The notes: generated by a model from the letters alone, not told the origin. Counted from the stretch's first letter, positions 34,951 to 43,938 are shown. The stretch is DNA of 64,000 nucleotides from Streptomyces sp. DT2A-34 (GCF_030499515.1 NZ_JASTWJ010000001.1:9342001-9406000); one strand, 5' to 3'. A program made the numbers and translations.

Positions 34951-34978
34951 GGTGCCCCGGGAAGGTGTCCGGGGCACC
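34951..34978 (+). terminator. Terminator hairpin after the esterase gene
   Basis: GGTGCCCCGG/CCGGGGCACC, a perfect 10-bp stem with an 8-nt loop, ~80 nt after the esterase stop and before the ATPase gene. Confidence 0.75.
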
Positions 34979-35060
34979 TGGGGGCGGATGACATGCCAAT
35001 TTGCGGGAACCCGGGGCCCACGAAAGGCGATGTCACCGTACGACCGGCCGAGGGCGAGCG

Positions 35061-38000
35061 ATGGTTCTGGGACTCCTCACACGCACAGTCACACGTCCGG
35101 CGGCCGCCGCGGCCGGACTGGTCGCGGCCGGCCCCCGGCTGCTCGCCAGAGGAGCCGCCCCCGCGGTGGGAGCCGCCGCGGGGGCCGTGGCAGGGACCGC
35201 CCGGGCAGGCGTACGGGGCGCCGACTCCGCGGCGCGGGTCCTGCGGGTCGCCCGCAACACGCTGCCCTTGCGCCCGCACCCCTGGAGGTCCGGCACCCGG
35301 ATCCACCTCGCACTGCGGCCCGCGGCACCGGACCGCGTACGGCGGGAGGGCGGGACGGAACGCGTGGCGCGCCGGGTCGCCGCAGCGCTGCTGGAGCGGC
35401 CCGACGTGGCTCTCGCCTACTGGGACGGCGGCCTTGGCCGACTGGTGGTGACCGCCGTCGAGGAGTCCGTCAGCGACCGAGTGGTGGAGAAGGCGTCCGA
35501 GATCGCGGCCCGGCACGGCCTGGCCCAGACGGACGAGGCGGTGGAGGAGATCCCGCACCCGGCCGACCCCGCCGGAGTGCGGGCGGCCGCCGCGACACTC
35601 GCCGCCGACGGCATCGGCATCGCGGCCGCGTTCATCGGATACTGGCTGCGCCTGCCGACCACGCCAAGGGCGGTGACCGCGCTGGTGACGCTGGCGCGGG
35701 AGAACCCGCGCTTCCGCGGCTGGCTGCGCGCGCGGCTCGGCCGCACGCGCATGGATCTGGTGCTGGCCGTCGTGAACGCGGCCGTCCACGGCGCCGGCCG
35801 GACCCCGACCGCGCTGGTGCTGGACGGTTCGCTGCGCTCCCTGCAACTGGCGGACACGGTGGCGCGCGCGGCCGCGTTCGACATGGTCCACGACGAGATC
35901 TGTGTGCCCGAGCGGTGCAGCGTGGCCGGGGATCACTGCCCGCGCCCGCCGCTGCGCACCTCCCCGGCCCAGGAGTACGCGGCGCACGCCGAGACCGGCA
36001 GCCTCGTGGGCGCCGTGGCCACGCTGCTGGTCAAGCACGACGGCACCGAGGCGGCCGAGGCCGTGCTCGCGGGCTCCCCCAAGGCCGCCCGCTACGGGCC
36101 CGCCGCCTTCCACGCCGTACTGAGCTGCGCGCTGTCCCGTACGGGCGTCCTGGTGCGGGACCCCGAGCGGCTGCGGCAGCTGGAGATGGCCGACACGATC
36201 GTGCTGCACCCGAGCGCGTTGCGGACCCACGGAGCAGGGGCGGACCCCTGGGCGGAGACCGTGCTGGACGCGGCCCGGCGGGCGGGCCTGCGCGTCGTGA
36301 TGGTGGACGACCCCGCCCTGGCCGATTTCACGAACCTCGCCGACCAGGTGGTGAGCGACGAGCGGTCGCTGAGCGATGTGGTGAACGGGTTGCGCGCCGA
36401 CGACGGCGTGGTCGTCACGGTCGCCCGGCCGGGGGCGGGCGACGAGGACGTGTTCGACGGGCTGCTCGCCGGCGATGTGGCCGTCGCCCTCACCGACGGC
36501 GACGGTGCCCTCGTCTGGGGGGCGGACGTGCTGGCCCCGCACGGACTGGCCGACGTGTGGCGGCTGCTGCGGGCGGTCCCCGCCGCTCGCGGGGTCGGTC
36601 GCAGGTCGCAGGTCCTGGCGCGGTCCGGGGCCGCCCTGTCCGGGCTCCTGGTGGCCATCGGCCAGTCCGAGCGTGGCCGCCGTACGCCCTGGCCCGGGCT
36701 CCGTCACACACCGGTGGACGTGAGCGCGGCATGGGCCCTGCTGACCGGCGTGCGAGCGGCCCTGGGCGTGGCGGTGGCCCGGGCCCCGCACCCCCGTCCG
36801 CGCGTGGCCTGGCACGAACTGGAGCCCACCGAGGTCCGCGACCGGCTGGAGCACGAACACGAGGCAGAGCCGGAGCCGACCCTGTCCGAGCAGGTCACCG
36901 ACCGTGCGCGCAAGACGATCAGCGCGCTGGGCGAGAAGCGCGCGCTGGCACCGGTGAGCGGGCCGCTGCGGCTCGCCCGGGCCGTACGTGGCGAACTCGA
37001 CGACCCCCTCACCCCGGTGCTGGCCGTCGGCTCGGCAGCCGAGGCGATCCTCGGCTCCGTCGTGGACGCCCTGCTGGTCGTCGGCGCGCTCGACCTGAAC
37101 GCGCTGGTCGGCGGTATTCAGCGGATGCGGGCAGAGCGGGCACTGTCCGGGCTGCTGGCGAAGCAGAAGCGGAAGGCACGCGTCACGACCGACGAACCGG
37201 AGCCCGAGCCGCACCTCGTGGACGCCGCCAAGCTGCGTCCGGGCGACCTGATCGAGCTCCGGGCAGACGACGTGGTGCCCGCCGACGCCCGTCTGGTGTG
37301 GACGGACGGCCTGGAGGTGGACGAATCCGCGCTCACCGGGGAGTCCCTGGCCGCCGACAAGGGGACCGACCCGACGCCGGACGCGGCCGTGCCGGACCGC
37401 CGCTGCATGGTGTTCGAGGGTACGACCGTGGTGGCCGGGCAAGCCCGGGCCGTCGTGGTGGACACCGGGGACCGGACGGAGGCCGCCCGGGCCGTGGCCC
37501 TCGCCTCCCGCAAGCCGCCGTCCGCCGGAGTACAGGCCAGGCTGCGGGAACTCACCGACAAGGCCCTGCCGTTGACCCTTGCGGGCGGCGCCGGGGTGAC
37601 AGCCCTGTCGCTGCTGCGCGGCACGCCGATCCGCCGTGCGGTGAGCGGCGGCGTGGCGGTGGCCGTGGCCGCCGTCCCCGAGGGGCTGCCGCTGGTGGCG
37701 ACCGTGGCACAGCTGGCGGCCGCCCGCAGGCTGAGCCGTCGTGGAGTCCTCGTCCGGGCGCCGCGCACCCTGGAGGCGCTCGGCCGGATGGACACCATCT
37801 GCTTCGACAAGACCGGCACCCTCACCGAGAACCGGCTGCGCCTGGTGCGCGTGACCGACGCCGACGGCACGGTCCGCAAGCCGGACGAGGCCGATGCCAC
37901 CCTGCGGGTCGCGGCCCGCGCCTGCCCGCAGCTCAACGGCGGCTCCGACCGGCCCGTGCACGCCACCGACGAGGCCGTCCTCGACGCGGCGGGCCCCGAC

Positions 38001-39410
38001 CCGGAGTGGACCCAGACCGAGGGACTGCCCTTCGAGGCCGGCCGGGGCTACGCCGCCGCCGTCGGCCGGGCCGAGGACGGCCGCCCGGTACTCGTGGTCA
38101 AGGGCGCCCCCGAGACGGTGCTGCCCGCCTGCGCCGGCCTGCCCTCGTCGGCCACGGAGACGGCGCAGAAGCTGGCCGGCGACGGGCTGCGCGTCCTCGC
38201 GGTGGCCCGGCGCCCCCTGGGCGAGGCGGCGGACGTCCTGGAACAGCCCCTGCAGGAGCTGGAGTTCACCGGCCTGCTCGCCCTCGCCGACGTCGCGCGC
38301 GACACGTCCCCGGCCCTCGTCGAGGGCCTGCGCAAGGCAGGCGTACGACCCGTCATGCTGACCGGCGACCACCCGCAGACCGCCCGCGCGATCGCCGCGG
38401 ACCTGGGCTGGCCCGAGGACACCGGCGTGGTCACGGGCGACGAGCTGGCGTCCGCGGACCGGGAGGAACGCGCCCGGTTGCTGCGTGACATGGGTGTGGT
38501 GGCCCGGGTCGCCCCTGAGCAGAAGCTCCAGGTCATCGAGGCACTCCGGGACGCCGGCCGGGTGGTCGGCATGGTCGGCGACGGTGCCAACGACGCCGCG
38601 GCCATCCGGGCCGCCGACATCGGCGTCGGCATCAGCGCCCGCGGCTCCGCGGCCGCCCGCAACGCGGCCGACCTCGTCCTCACCGACGGCGACCTCACGG
38701 TCCTCATCGAGGCCGTCGCCGAGGGCCGGGCCCTGTGGCACAGCGTCGCCGACGCCATCGCCATCCTGATCGGCGGCAACGCGGGCGAGGTCGGCTTCGG
38801 CCTCCTCGGCACCCTCCTGTCGGGCGCGTCGCCCCTGTCCACCCGCCAGATGCTGCTGGTCAACCTGTTCACGGACCTGTTCCCGGCCATGGCGGTGGCG
38901 GTGACGCCGAAGGAAGAGGGCAGCGAGCCGGGCGGGGACGGTCACGCCGCCCCCGAGGGCACCGAGCCCGGCCAACGCGACCCCGCCACTCCCGAAGGCA
39001 CCGAACCCCTCGGCACCTCCCTCCTCGGCGCACCCCTGATCCGCAAGATCCGGCACCGCGCCCTGACCACCACCATGGGCGCCACGTCCGCCTGGCTGAT
39101 CGGCCGCTTCACCCCCGGCACCGCCCGCCGCTCGACCACGATGGCCCTGTGCGCGGTGGTCGGCACGCAGCTCGCCCAGACCCTGGCCGACCGCCGGGGC
39201 AGCCCGCTGGTCCAAGCCACCGCCCTCGGCTCCGCGGCCGCCCTCTTCGTCCTGGTCGAGACGCCCGGCCTCAGCAACCTGTTCGGCTGCACGCCCCTCG
39301 GTCCCCTCGCCTGGACGGGCGTCGCAGCCTCGATCGCGCTCGCGGTGACGGGCCAGCGGGCCGTGCCGTACCTGGAACGGGCCTTCATGCAGCATCTGCC
39401 AACGGGATGA
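35061..39410 (+). CDS. Large P-type cation-transporting ATPase (CtpI-like)
   Basis: A 1449-residue protein from ATG 35061; an upstream in-frame start (35001) has poorer support. The first ~600 residues are an extension with several hydrophobic stretches and HAD-like blocks (TPTALVLDGSLRSLQLADTV, MADTIVLHPSALRTHG). The P-type core follows: DGLEVDESALTGES (actuator, ~755), AVAAVPEGLPLVATV (ion-site helix 4), CFDKTGTLTENRL (phosphorylated Asp, ~914), LVVKGAPETVLPACAG (nucleotide domain), MVGDGANDAAAIRAADIGVG (~1170), and LSTRQMLLVNLFTDLFPAMA in the C-terminal helices. The order and PEGLP/LLVN.FTD motifs are those of P2-like pumps; the long N-terminus recalls mycobacterial CtpI. The ion is not predictable. 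It has a single-gene context. Confidence 0.9.
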   Translation: MVLGLLTRTVTRPAAAAAGLVAAGPRLLARGAAPAVGAAAGAVAGTARAGVRGADSAARVLRVARNTLPLRPHPWRSGTRIHLALRPAAPDRVRREGGTERVARRVAAALLERPDVALAYWDGGLGRLVVTAVEESVSDRVVEKASEIAARHGLAQTDEAVEEIPHPADPAGVRAAAATLAADGIGIAAAFIGYWLRLPTTPRAVTALVTLARENPRFRGWLRARLGRTRMDLVLAVVNAAVHGAGRTPTALVLDGSLRSLQLADTVARAAAFDMVHDEICVPERCSVAGDHCPRPPLRTSPAQEYAAHAETGSLVGAVATLLVKHDGTEAAEAVLAGSPKAARYGPAAFHAVLSCALSRTGVLVRDPERLRQLEMADTIVLHPSALRTHGAGADPWAETVLDAARRAGLRVVMVDDPALADFTNLADQVVSDERSLSDVVNGLRADDGVVVTVARPGAGDEDVFDGLLAGDVAVALTDGDGALVWGADVLAPHGLADVWRLLRAVPAARGVGRRSQVLARSGAALSGLLVAIGQSERGRRTPWPGLRHTPVDVSAAWALLTGVRAALGVAVARAPHPRPRVAWHELEPTEVRDRLEHEHEAEPEPTLSEQVTDRARKTISALGEKRALAPVSGPLRLARAVRGELDDPLTPVLAVGSAAEAILGSVVDALLVVGALDLNALVGGIQRMRAERALSGLLAKQKRKARVTTDEPEPEPHLVDAAKLRPGDLIELRADDVVPADARLVWTDGLEVDESALTGESLAADKGTDPTPDAAVPDRRCMVFEGTTVVAGQARAVVVDTGDRTEAARAVALASRKPPSAGVQARLRELTDKALPLTLAGGAGVTALSLLRGTPIRRAVSGGVAVAVAAVPEGLPLVATVAQLAAARRLSRRGVLVRAPRTLEALGRMDTICFDKTGTLTENRLRLVRVTDADGTVRKPDEADATLRVAARACPQLNGGSDRPVHATDEAVLDAAGPDPEWTQTEGLPFEAGRGYAAAVGRAEDGRPVLVVKGAPETVLPACAGLPSSATETAQKLAGDGLRVLAVARRPLGEAADVLEQPLQELEFTGLLALADVARDTSPALVEGLRKAGVRPVMLTGDHPQTARAIAADLGWPEDTGVVTGDELASADREERARLLRDMGVVARVAPEQKLQVIEALRDAGRVVGMVGDGANDAAAIRAADIGVGISARGSAAARNAADLVLTDGDLTVLIEAVAEGRALWHSVADAIAILIGGNAGEVGFGLLGTLLSGASPLSTRQMLLVNLFTDLFPAMAVAVTPKEEGSEPGGDGHAAPEGTEPGQRDPATPEGTEPLGTSLLGAPLIRKIRHRALTTTMGATSAWLIGRFTPGTARRSTTMALCAVVGTQLAQTLADRRGSPLVQATALGSAAALFVLVETPGLSNLFGCTPLGPLAWTGVAASIALAVTGQRAVPYLERAFMQHLPTG

Positions 39411-39437
39411 TCTCGACCGAGGCGAGTGTGCCCACCC

Positions 39438-39507
39438 AGGGGCGCGGGGCGGTGTCGATCTGCGGCTCCGCCGCGTGGGCGCGACCAGCCACCAACCCGC
39501 AGCCGCA
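39438..39507. repeat. Streptomyces-type intergenic repeat (GGGGCGCGGGG family), long form
   Basis: It starts GGGGCGCGGGGCGGTGTCGA and contains TGCGGCT (39461-39467) paired with AGCCGCA (39501-39507). It lies between convergent genes (ATPase ending 39410, ene-reductase ending 39540). A related shorter element is at 60539-60592. I recognise this motif as a recurrent intergenic sequence in Streptomyces; a terminator-like role is inferred. Confidence 0.55.
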
Positions 39508-39539
39508 AGACGAGACAAGCCACCCCGACGAGTAGGCGC

Positions 39540-40619
39540 TCAAACGGACCGATGGTACTGATCCGGCACGTGCACATCCCCGCCCAGCTCCCGCGCCGCG
39601 TGCCGGGCCCACGACGGACTGCGCAGCAACTCCCGGCCGAGCAGCACCGCGTCCGCCTCCCCGTTGGCGAGGATCTTCTCCGCCTGCTCGGCCTCGGTGA
39701 TCAGCCCCACCGCGGCGACCGGCAACGTCGTCTCGGCCTTCACCCGCGCGGCGAACGGCACCTGGTAGCCAGGGCCGACGGGGATGCGGGCGCCGGAGGC
39801 GTTGCCGCCGGTCGAGACGTCGAGCAGGTCGATGCCATGGGCCTGGAGGTCGGCGGCGAAGCGGACCGTGTCGTCGGCGGTCCAGCCGTCCTCGTCCAGC
39901 CAGTCGGTCGCCGAGATACGGAAGAACAGCGGCTTGTCGTCCGGCCACACCTCCCGTACGGCGTCCACGACCTGGAGCGCGAAACGGGTGCGGTTCTCGT
40001 ACGAGCCGCCGTACTCGTCGGTGCGGTGGTTGGAGTAGGGGGAGAGGAACTCGTTGATCAGGTAGCCGTGGGCGCCGTGGATCTCGGCGACCTCGAATCC
40101 GGCGGCGAGGGCACGGCGCGCGGCGTCCGCGAACTGCCCCACGACGTCCTGGATACCGGCGACCGTCAGCTCGGTGGGCACCGGGTGCCCGTCGGCGAAC
40201 GGGATCGCGCTCGGCGCCACCGGCTGCCATCCGTGCGCGTCCGGCCCCACCGGCGCACCGCCCCGCCAGGGCTGGTCGGTGGATGCCTTGCGGCCGGCAT
40301 GGGCCAGCTGGATCGCCGGCACGGTGCCCTGCGACACCAGGAACCCCGTGATCCGGCGGAACGCCTCGACCTGGGTGTCGTTCCAGATGCCCAGGTCGTA
40401 CGGGGAGATCCGGCCCTCGGGGCTCACCCCCGTGGCCTCGACGATGATCAGCCCGGTGCCGCCGGCCGCGCGGGCCGCGTAGTGCGCGAAGTGCCAGTCG
40501 TTGGGGACGCCCATGCCGGGTCCCTGCGGTGCGGCCGAGTACTGGCACATCGGCGGCATCCACACCCGGTTCGGGATCGTCACGTCGCGCAGGGTGTAGG
40601 TCTCGAAGAGCGCACTCAC
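39540..40619 (-). CDS. NADH:flavin oxidoreductase / Old Yellow Enzyme (YqjM-like ene-reductase)
   Basis: A 359-residue FMN barrel: RVWMPPMCQYSAAPQGPGMG (FMN-contacting Cys of the YqjM class), PAIQLAHAGRKAST, FEVAEIHGAHGYLINEFLSP then YSNHRTDEYGGSYENR (substrate His pair and active-site loop), ISATDWLDEDGWTADDTVRF, VAAVGLITEAEQAEKIL and ADAVLLGRELLRSP (phosphate-binding). It reduces activated C=C bonds of enones or nitro compounds with NADPH. It is divergent from an ArsR-type regulator across two palindromes, indicating induction by an electrophile. Confidence 0.95.
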   Translation of the reverse strand: MSALFETYTLRDVTIPNRVWMPPMCQYSAAPQGPGMGVPNDWHFAHYAARAAGGTGLIIVEATGVSPEGRISPYDLGIWNDTQVEAFRRITGFLVSQGTVPAIQLAHAGRKASTDQPWRGGAPVGPDAHGWQPVAPSAIPFADGHPVPTELTVAGIQDVVGQFADAARRALAAGFEVAEIHGAHGYLINEFLSPYSNHRTDEYGGSYENRTRFALQVVDAVREVWPDDKPLFFRISATDWLDEDGWTADDTVRFAADLQAHGIDLLDVSTGGNASGARIPVGPGYQVPFAARVKAETTLPVAAVGLITEAEQAEKILANGEADAVLLGRELLRSPSWARHAARELGGDVHVPDQYHRSV

Positions 40620-40659
40620 GGCTCACTCCATTCGTCGCGGGGACCAGCGGTCGACTCGT

Positions 40660-40690
40660 ACGATAGGCATCGTAGTACGGGAAGTGTCAA
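40660..40690 (-). promoter_or_regulatory. Candidate promoter of the ene-reductase gene
   Basis: On the minus strand TTGACA (complement of 40685-40690) is followed after 19 nt by TATCGT (complement of 40660-40665). The -10 lies inside an inverted repeat (CGTACGAT .. ATCGTAGTACG, 40657-40679), so a bound repressor would block it. Confidence 0.45.
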
Positions 40691-40692
40691 AC

Positions 40693-40708
40693 TACGAGAG
40701 GTCTCGTA
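40693..40708. promoter_or_regulatory. Palindromic operator for the ArsR-type regulator
   Basis: TACGAGAGGTCTCGTA has perfect 7-bp arms around GG, 44 nt upstream of the regulator start. It overlaps a TACAAT hexamer at 40707-40712 that could be the regulator's -10. It probably mediates autorepression. Confidence 0.6.
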
Positions 40709-40751
40709 CAATGAAGGAGCCCTCGAAGGCATCCGACGAAGTGGAGCCGCC

Positions 40752-41105
40752 GTGACCAGCCCCGCTGTGAGCAGCCGAGACCTCCCGCACCCCGCGCGCG
40801 AGGAGATCCGTCTGGAAGGCGTGCTGCACGCGCTCTCCGACCCCATGCGCCTGCAGATCGTGCGAGAGCTCGCCGCCGTCGGCGACGAGCTCTCCTGTTC
40901 GCACTTCGATCTGCCCGTGACCAAGTCGACCACCACGCATCACTTCAGGGTGCTGCGCGAGAGCGGTGTGCTCCAGCAGGTCTACCGGGGCACGGCCAAG
41001 ATGAACGGCCTGCGCAAGGACGACCTAGACGGCCTCTTCCCGGGACTTCTCGACTGCCTTCTCGACGCCGCCGCCCGACAGGCCGTCCGCCTCGGCGGCG
41101 CCTGA
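40752..41105 (+). CDS. ArsR-type winged-helix regulator
   Basis: A 117-residue protein from GTG 40752. Winged HTH: LEGVLHALSDPMRLQIVREL, SHFDLPVTKSTTTHHFRVLR (recognition helix), ESGVLQQVYRGTAKMNGLRK (wing). It has no CxC metal site of classical ArsR; a single Cys in DELSCSHFDL could be redox- or electrophile-sensitive. It is divergent from the ene-reductase, the usual pairing of this subfamily. Its 3' 81 bp overlap the permease gene on the other strand. Confidence 0.9.
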   Translation: MTSPAVSSRDLPHPAREEIRLEGVLHALSDPMRLQIVRELAAVGDELSCSHFDLPVTKSTTTHHFRVLRESGVLQQVYRGTAKMNGLRKDDLDGLFPGLLDCLLDAAARQAVRLGGA

Positions 41106-42437
41106 ACCGGCCTTCGGGCCGGCCTTTGAACCGGCCTTCGTGGGCAGGTGGTTGAAGAGCAGGTTCAGCACGATCGCCGTCAGGCAGCCCGCGCTGATCC
41201 CGCTGTTCATCACCGTCTGGAACCAGTCCGGGAACTTCGCGTAGACCGTCGGCACACCGACCGGCAGCACCCCCATGGCCACGGAAACGGCCACCACCGT
41301 CAGGTTGTTGTTGCCCTTGAAGTCCACCTCGGCGAGGGTCCTGAGCCCGCTCGCCGCCACTGTCCCGAACATCACGAGACCCGCCCCGCCCAGCACCGGC
41401 GCCGGTATCGCCGCCACCACCGCCCCCAGCTTCGGCAGCAGGCCGAGCAGGACGAGGATGGCGCCCGCGGTCGCGACCACCCAACGGCTGCGCACGCGCG
41501 TCATCCCGACGAGCCCCACGTTCTGCGCGTACGCCGTGTACGGGAAGGTGTTGAAGACGCCGCCCAGCACGGTCGACAGACCGTCGGCGCGCAGACCGTC
41601 CGAGAGGGAGCGCGGCTCGACCTTGCGGTCCGTCATCTCCCCGACGGCGATCAGGTCACCGGTCGTCTCGGTCATCGTCACCAGCGCCACCACCAGCATC
41701 GACACGATCGCCGAGAACTCGAAGGTGGGCGCCCCGAAGTGGAACGGCGTGCTGATCCCGACCCAGTCCGCGTCCCCGACCCCGCCGAAGTCCGTGAACC
41801 CGAACGGCACCGCCACCGCGAGCCCGACCGCGATGCCGATCAGCACGGCGACCCGGCTCAGGAACTCCGGCGCGAACCGCTGCACACCGAGCACCACCGC
41901 GAGCACGAACGCGGCCAGCGCGAGGTTCTTCGGCTCCCCGAAGTCGGGTGAACCGACGCCGCCGGCGGCCCAGTTGCCCGCGACCGGCAGCAGCGAGAGG
42001 CCGATGATCAGGATCACGGTGCCGGTGACGAGGGGTGGGAAGAAGCGGAGCAGCTTCCCGAAGACCGGCGCCAGCAGCACGATCGCGAGCCCCGCGACGA
42101 TCACCGAGCCGTAGATCGCGGGCAGTCCGCCGCCCGTCGTACCGATCAGCACCATGGGCGACACGGCGGCGAACGTGCAGCCCTGCATGATCGGCAGCCG
42201 CACGCCGAAACGCCAGAAGCCGATGCACTGGATGAGGGTCGCTATGCCGCACACCAGCAGGTCGGCGGTGATCAGATACGCCAGGTCGGCGGGCGGGAGT
42301 TTCATCGCGCCGCCGACGATGAGGGGGACGGCCACGGCGCCGGCGTACATCGCGAGGACGTGTTGGAGGCCGAAGGCGGCCAACTGGCGTTTGGGCGGGA
42401 TCTCGTCGACGGGGTGCGCGGGTGCGGTTGCTGTCAT
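41025..42437 (-). CDS. Nucleobase permease, NCS2 family (xanthine/uracil type)
   Basis: A 470-residue protein with 12-14 membrane helices. NCS2 motifs: AAFGLQHVLAMYAGAVAVPL, LIQCIGFWRFGVRLPIMQGC, TFAAVSPMVLIG, the substrate-site Glu in VALVTMTETTGDLIAVGEMT, and GGVFNTFPYTAYAQNVGLVG then MTRVRSRWVV. The TETTGD and NTFPY...QN blocks match bacterial purine/xanthine transporters. The charged C-terminal tail (KAGSKAGPKAGSG ... EKAVEKSREEAV) is dispensable-looking and overlaps the regulator gene. It imports xanthine, uric acid or a pyrimidine by H+ symport. Confidence 0.93.
   Translation of the reverse strand: MTATAPAHPVDEIPPKRQLAAFGLQHVLAMYAGAVAVPLIVGGAMKLPPADLAYLITADLLVCGIATLIQCIGFWRFGVRLPIMQGCTFAAVSPMVLIGTTGGGLPAIYGSVIVAGLAIVLLAPVFGKLLRFFPPLVTGTVILIIGLSLLPVAGNWAAGGVGSPDFGEPKNLALAAFVLAVVLGVQRFAPEFLSRVAVLIGIAVGLAVAVPFGFTDFGGVGDADWVGISTPFHFGAPTFEFSAIVSMLVVALVTMTETTGDLIAVGEMTDRKVEPRSLSDGLRADGLSTVLGGVFNTFPYTAYAQNVGLVGMTRVRSRWVVATAGAILVLLGLLPKLGAVVAAIPAPVLGGAGLVMFGTVAASGLRTLAEVDFKGNNNLTVVAVSVAMGVLPVGVPTVYAKFPDWFQTVMNSGISAGCLTAIVLNLLFNHLPTKAGSKAGPKAGSGAAEADGLSGGGVEKAVEKSREEAV
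41107..41122 (+). terminator. TTCG-tetraloop hairpin inside the permease coding region
   Basis: CCGGCC-TTCG-GGCCGG starts 1 nt after the regulator stop and is followed by CCTTTG. It can end the regulator transcript although the DNA also encodes the permease C-terminal tail (KAG repeats) on the other strand. Confidence 0.55.
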
Positions 42438-42518
42438 GGGCGAGACCGTAGGCTCCTTGAACAGATTGTTGATTTCGGGGGTGTTGCTGGTTCGTTTCTC
42501 CGTGCGGGTCGTGCGCCC

Positions 42519-43865
42519 CTAGAGGGCGTTCCCGTGGGCGGCGTTCATCAGTGACCGCCAGTCCGGGAGCTTCACCACACCCCTGCCCAGCGAAGCCCCG
42601 AGCTCCGCCTCCGCCCGCTCGATGGCGCACCAGCCCGCCCACTCGACCGGCTCGATGCCCTCGGCGCGCAGGGCCGTGAGCGTGTCCTCGGGCACTTCCT
42701 TCCGTACGAGCGCGGAGGCGTCCTCCAGCAGCGACGTCACCGTCTCCTTCGCGCACGGACGGTTGGTGCCGATGACGCCCGTGGGGCCCCGCTTGATCCA
42801 GCCGGCCACGTACTCGCCCGGCGCCACCGCGCCCTCGCGCAGTACGCGTCCGGCGAGATGCGGCACCGTGCCGGTCGCCGGGTCGAACGGGAGGCCTTCG
42901 AGGGGCACCCCGCGATAGCCCACCGAACGCAGCACCAGTTGCGCCTCGATGTCCTCGTACCGGCCCGTGCCCGTCACGCCCCCCTGCCCGTCGGGCGCCG
43001 TCCGCTCGAAGCGCACCGCGCCCACGCGACCCTCGTCGGCGAGGACTTCGACGGGGCGCAGGAAGAAGCGCAGCCGGATGTGGTGGCCGGTATCCCGTGC
43101 CGGGGCCTCGGCCCAGCCGCGCAGCACCTCCACGTTGCGGCGCTGCGGGGCGGGCAGGCCGGAGGGGTCGGCGTACGCCGGATCCAGCGCCAGCTCCGCC
43201 GGATCCACGGTCACTTCCGTGTCGGGCAGGGTGCCCAGCTCCCGCAGCTCCTTGGTGGTGAAGCGGGCCTGCGAGGGGCCGCGCCGCCCCACCATGCTGA
43301 TGTCCGTCACCCGGCTCGCGGCGAGGGCGGTGAGCGCCGCCTGCGGCATGTCGGTGGGGCTCAGCTCCGCCGGGCCCCGCGCCAGCATCCGCGTGACGTC
43401 CACCGCGACGTTCCCGACGCCGATGACGACCGCCGAGCGCGCGCCGAGGACGAACCCGTCGTCGACGGCGTCCGGATGGGCGCTGTACCAGGACACGAAC
43501 TCGGTCGCCGACCAGCTGCCCGGCAGGTCCTCGCCGGGAATCCCGAGGTGCCGGTCGGTCGCGGCGCCCACGCAGTACACGACCGCGTGGTACAGCTCCC
43601 GCAGCCGGTCGATCGGCACCCCGCCGGGTCCGACCTGGATGCCGCCGAGGAAGCGCACCCGCTCGTGCTCCAGGACCGTGCGCAGGTTGTTCTGGAGGGA
43701 CTTGATCTTCTCGTGGTCCGGTGCCACCCCGTACCGCACCAGGCCGTACGGGCACGGCAGCCGGTCCAGGACGTCGACGAGCACGTCCGGATCCTGCTGT
43801 ACGAGGCCCTGAGCGGTGTAGCACCCGCTCGGGCCGGAACCGACGACGGCGACACGCAGCACCAC
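42519..43865 (-). CDS. Ferredoxin/flavodoxin-NADP+ reductase, adrenodoxin-reductase type (FprA-like)
   Basis: A 448-residue protein from GTG 43865 after AAGGAG; a longer frame would translate a repeat-rich leader and is rejected. FAD Rossmann VAVVGSGPSGCYTAQGLVQQ, CPYGLVRYGVAPDHEKIKSL, NADP Rossmann SAVVIGVGNVAVDVTRMLAR, MVGRRGPSQARFTTKELREL, and FAD-closing AGWIKRGPTGVIGTNRPCAK are the classic FprA/adrenodoxin-reductase blocks. It shuttles electrons between NADPH and ferredoxins, for example for P450s. No ferredoxin gene is adjacent. Confidence 0.94.
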   Translation of the reverse strand: MVLRVAVVGSGPSGCYTAQGLVQQDPDVLVDVLDRLPCPYGLVRYGVAPDHEKIKSLQNNLRTVLEHERVRFLGGIQVGPGGVPIDRLRELYHAVVYCVGAATDRHLGIPGEDLPGSWSATEFVSWYSAHPDAVDDGFVLGARSAVVIGVGNVAVDVTRMLARGPAELSPTDMPQAALTALAASRVTDISMVGRRGPSQARFTTKELRELGTLPDTEVTVDPAELALDPAYADPSGLPAPQRRNVEVLRGWAEAPARDTGHHIRLRFFLRPVEVLADEGRVGAVRFERTAPDGQGGVTGTGRYEDIEAQLVLRSVGYRGVPLEGLPFDPATGTVPHLAGRVLREGAVAPGEYVAGWIKRGPTGVIGTNRPCAKETVTSLLEDASALVRKEVPEDTLTALRAEGIEPVEWAGWCAIERAEAELGASLGRGVVKLPDWRSLMNAAHGNAL

Positions 43866-43884
43866 GGCGGAACTCCTTGTCCGA

Positions 43885-43938
43885 GGGGTCTTCGGGGATC
43901 TTCGGTGGGACCTTCCGGGATCTTCGGGGATCTTCAGG
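43885..43938. repeat. Short GATCTTC repeats upstream of the FprA-like gene
   Basis: GATCTTC recurs at 43897, 43919 and 43929, with a related GGGGTCTTCGGGG at 43885, all within ~54 bp immediately upstream of the start. It may be a low-complexity slippage tract or a multi-site operator. Confidence 0.5.

Noticed and set aside
34791..39518. Very long open frame antisense to the P-type ATPase
   Set aside because: It mirrors the ATPase gene in a GC-rich genome, lacks family motifs and is rich in Arg/Gly/Ala as expected for a shadow frame.
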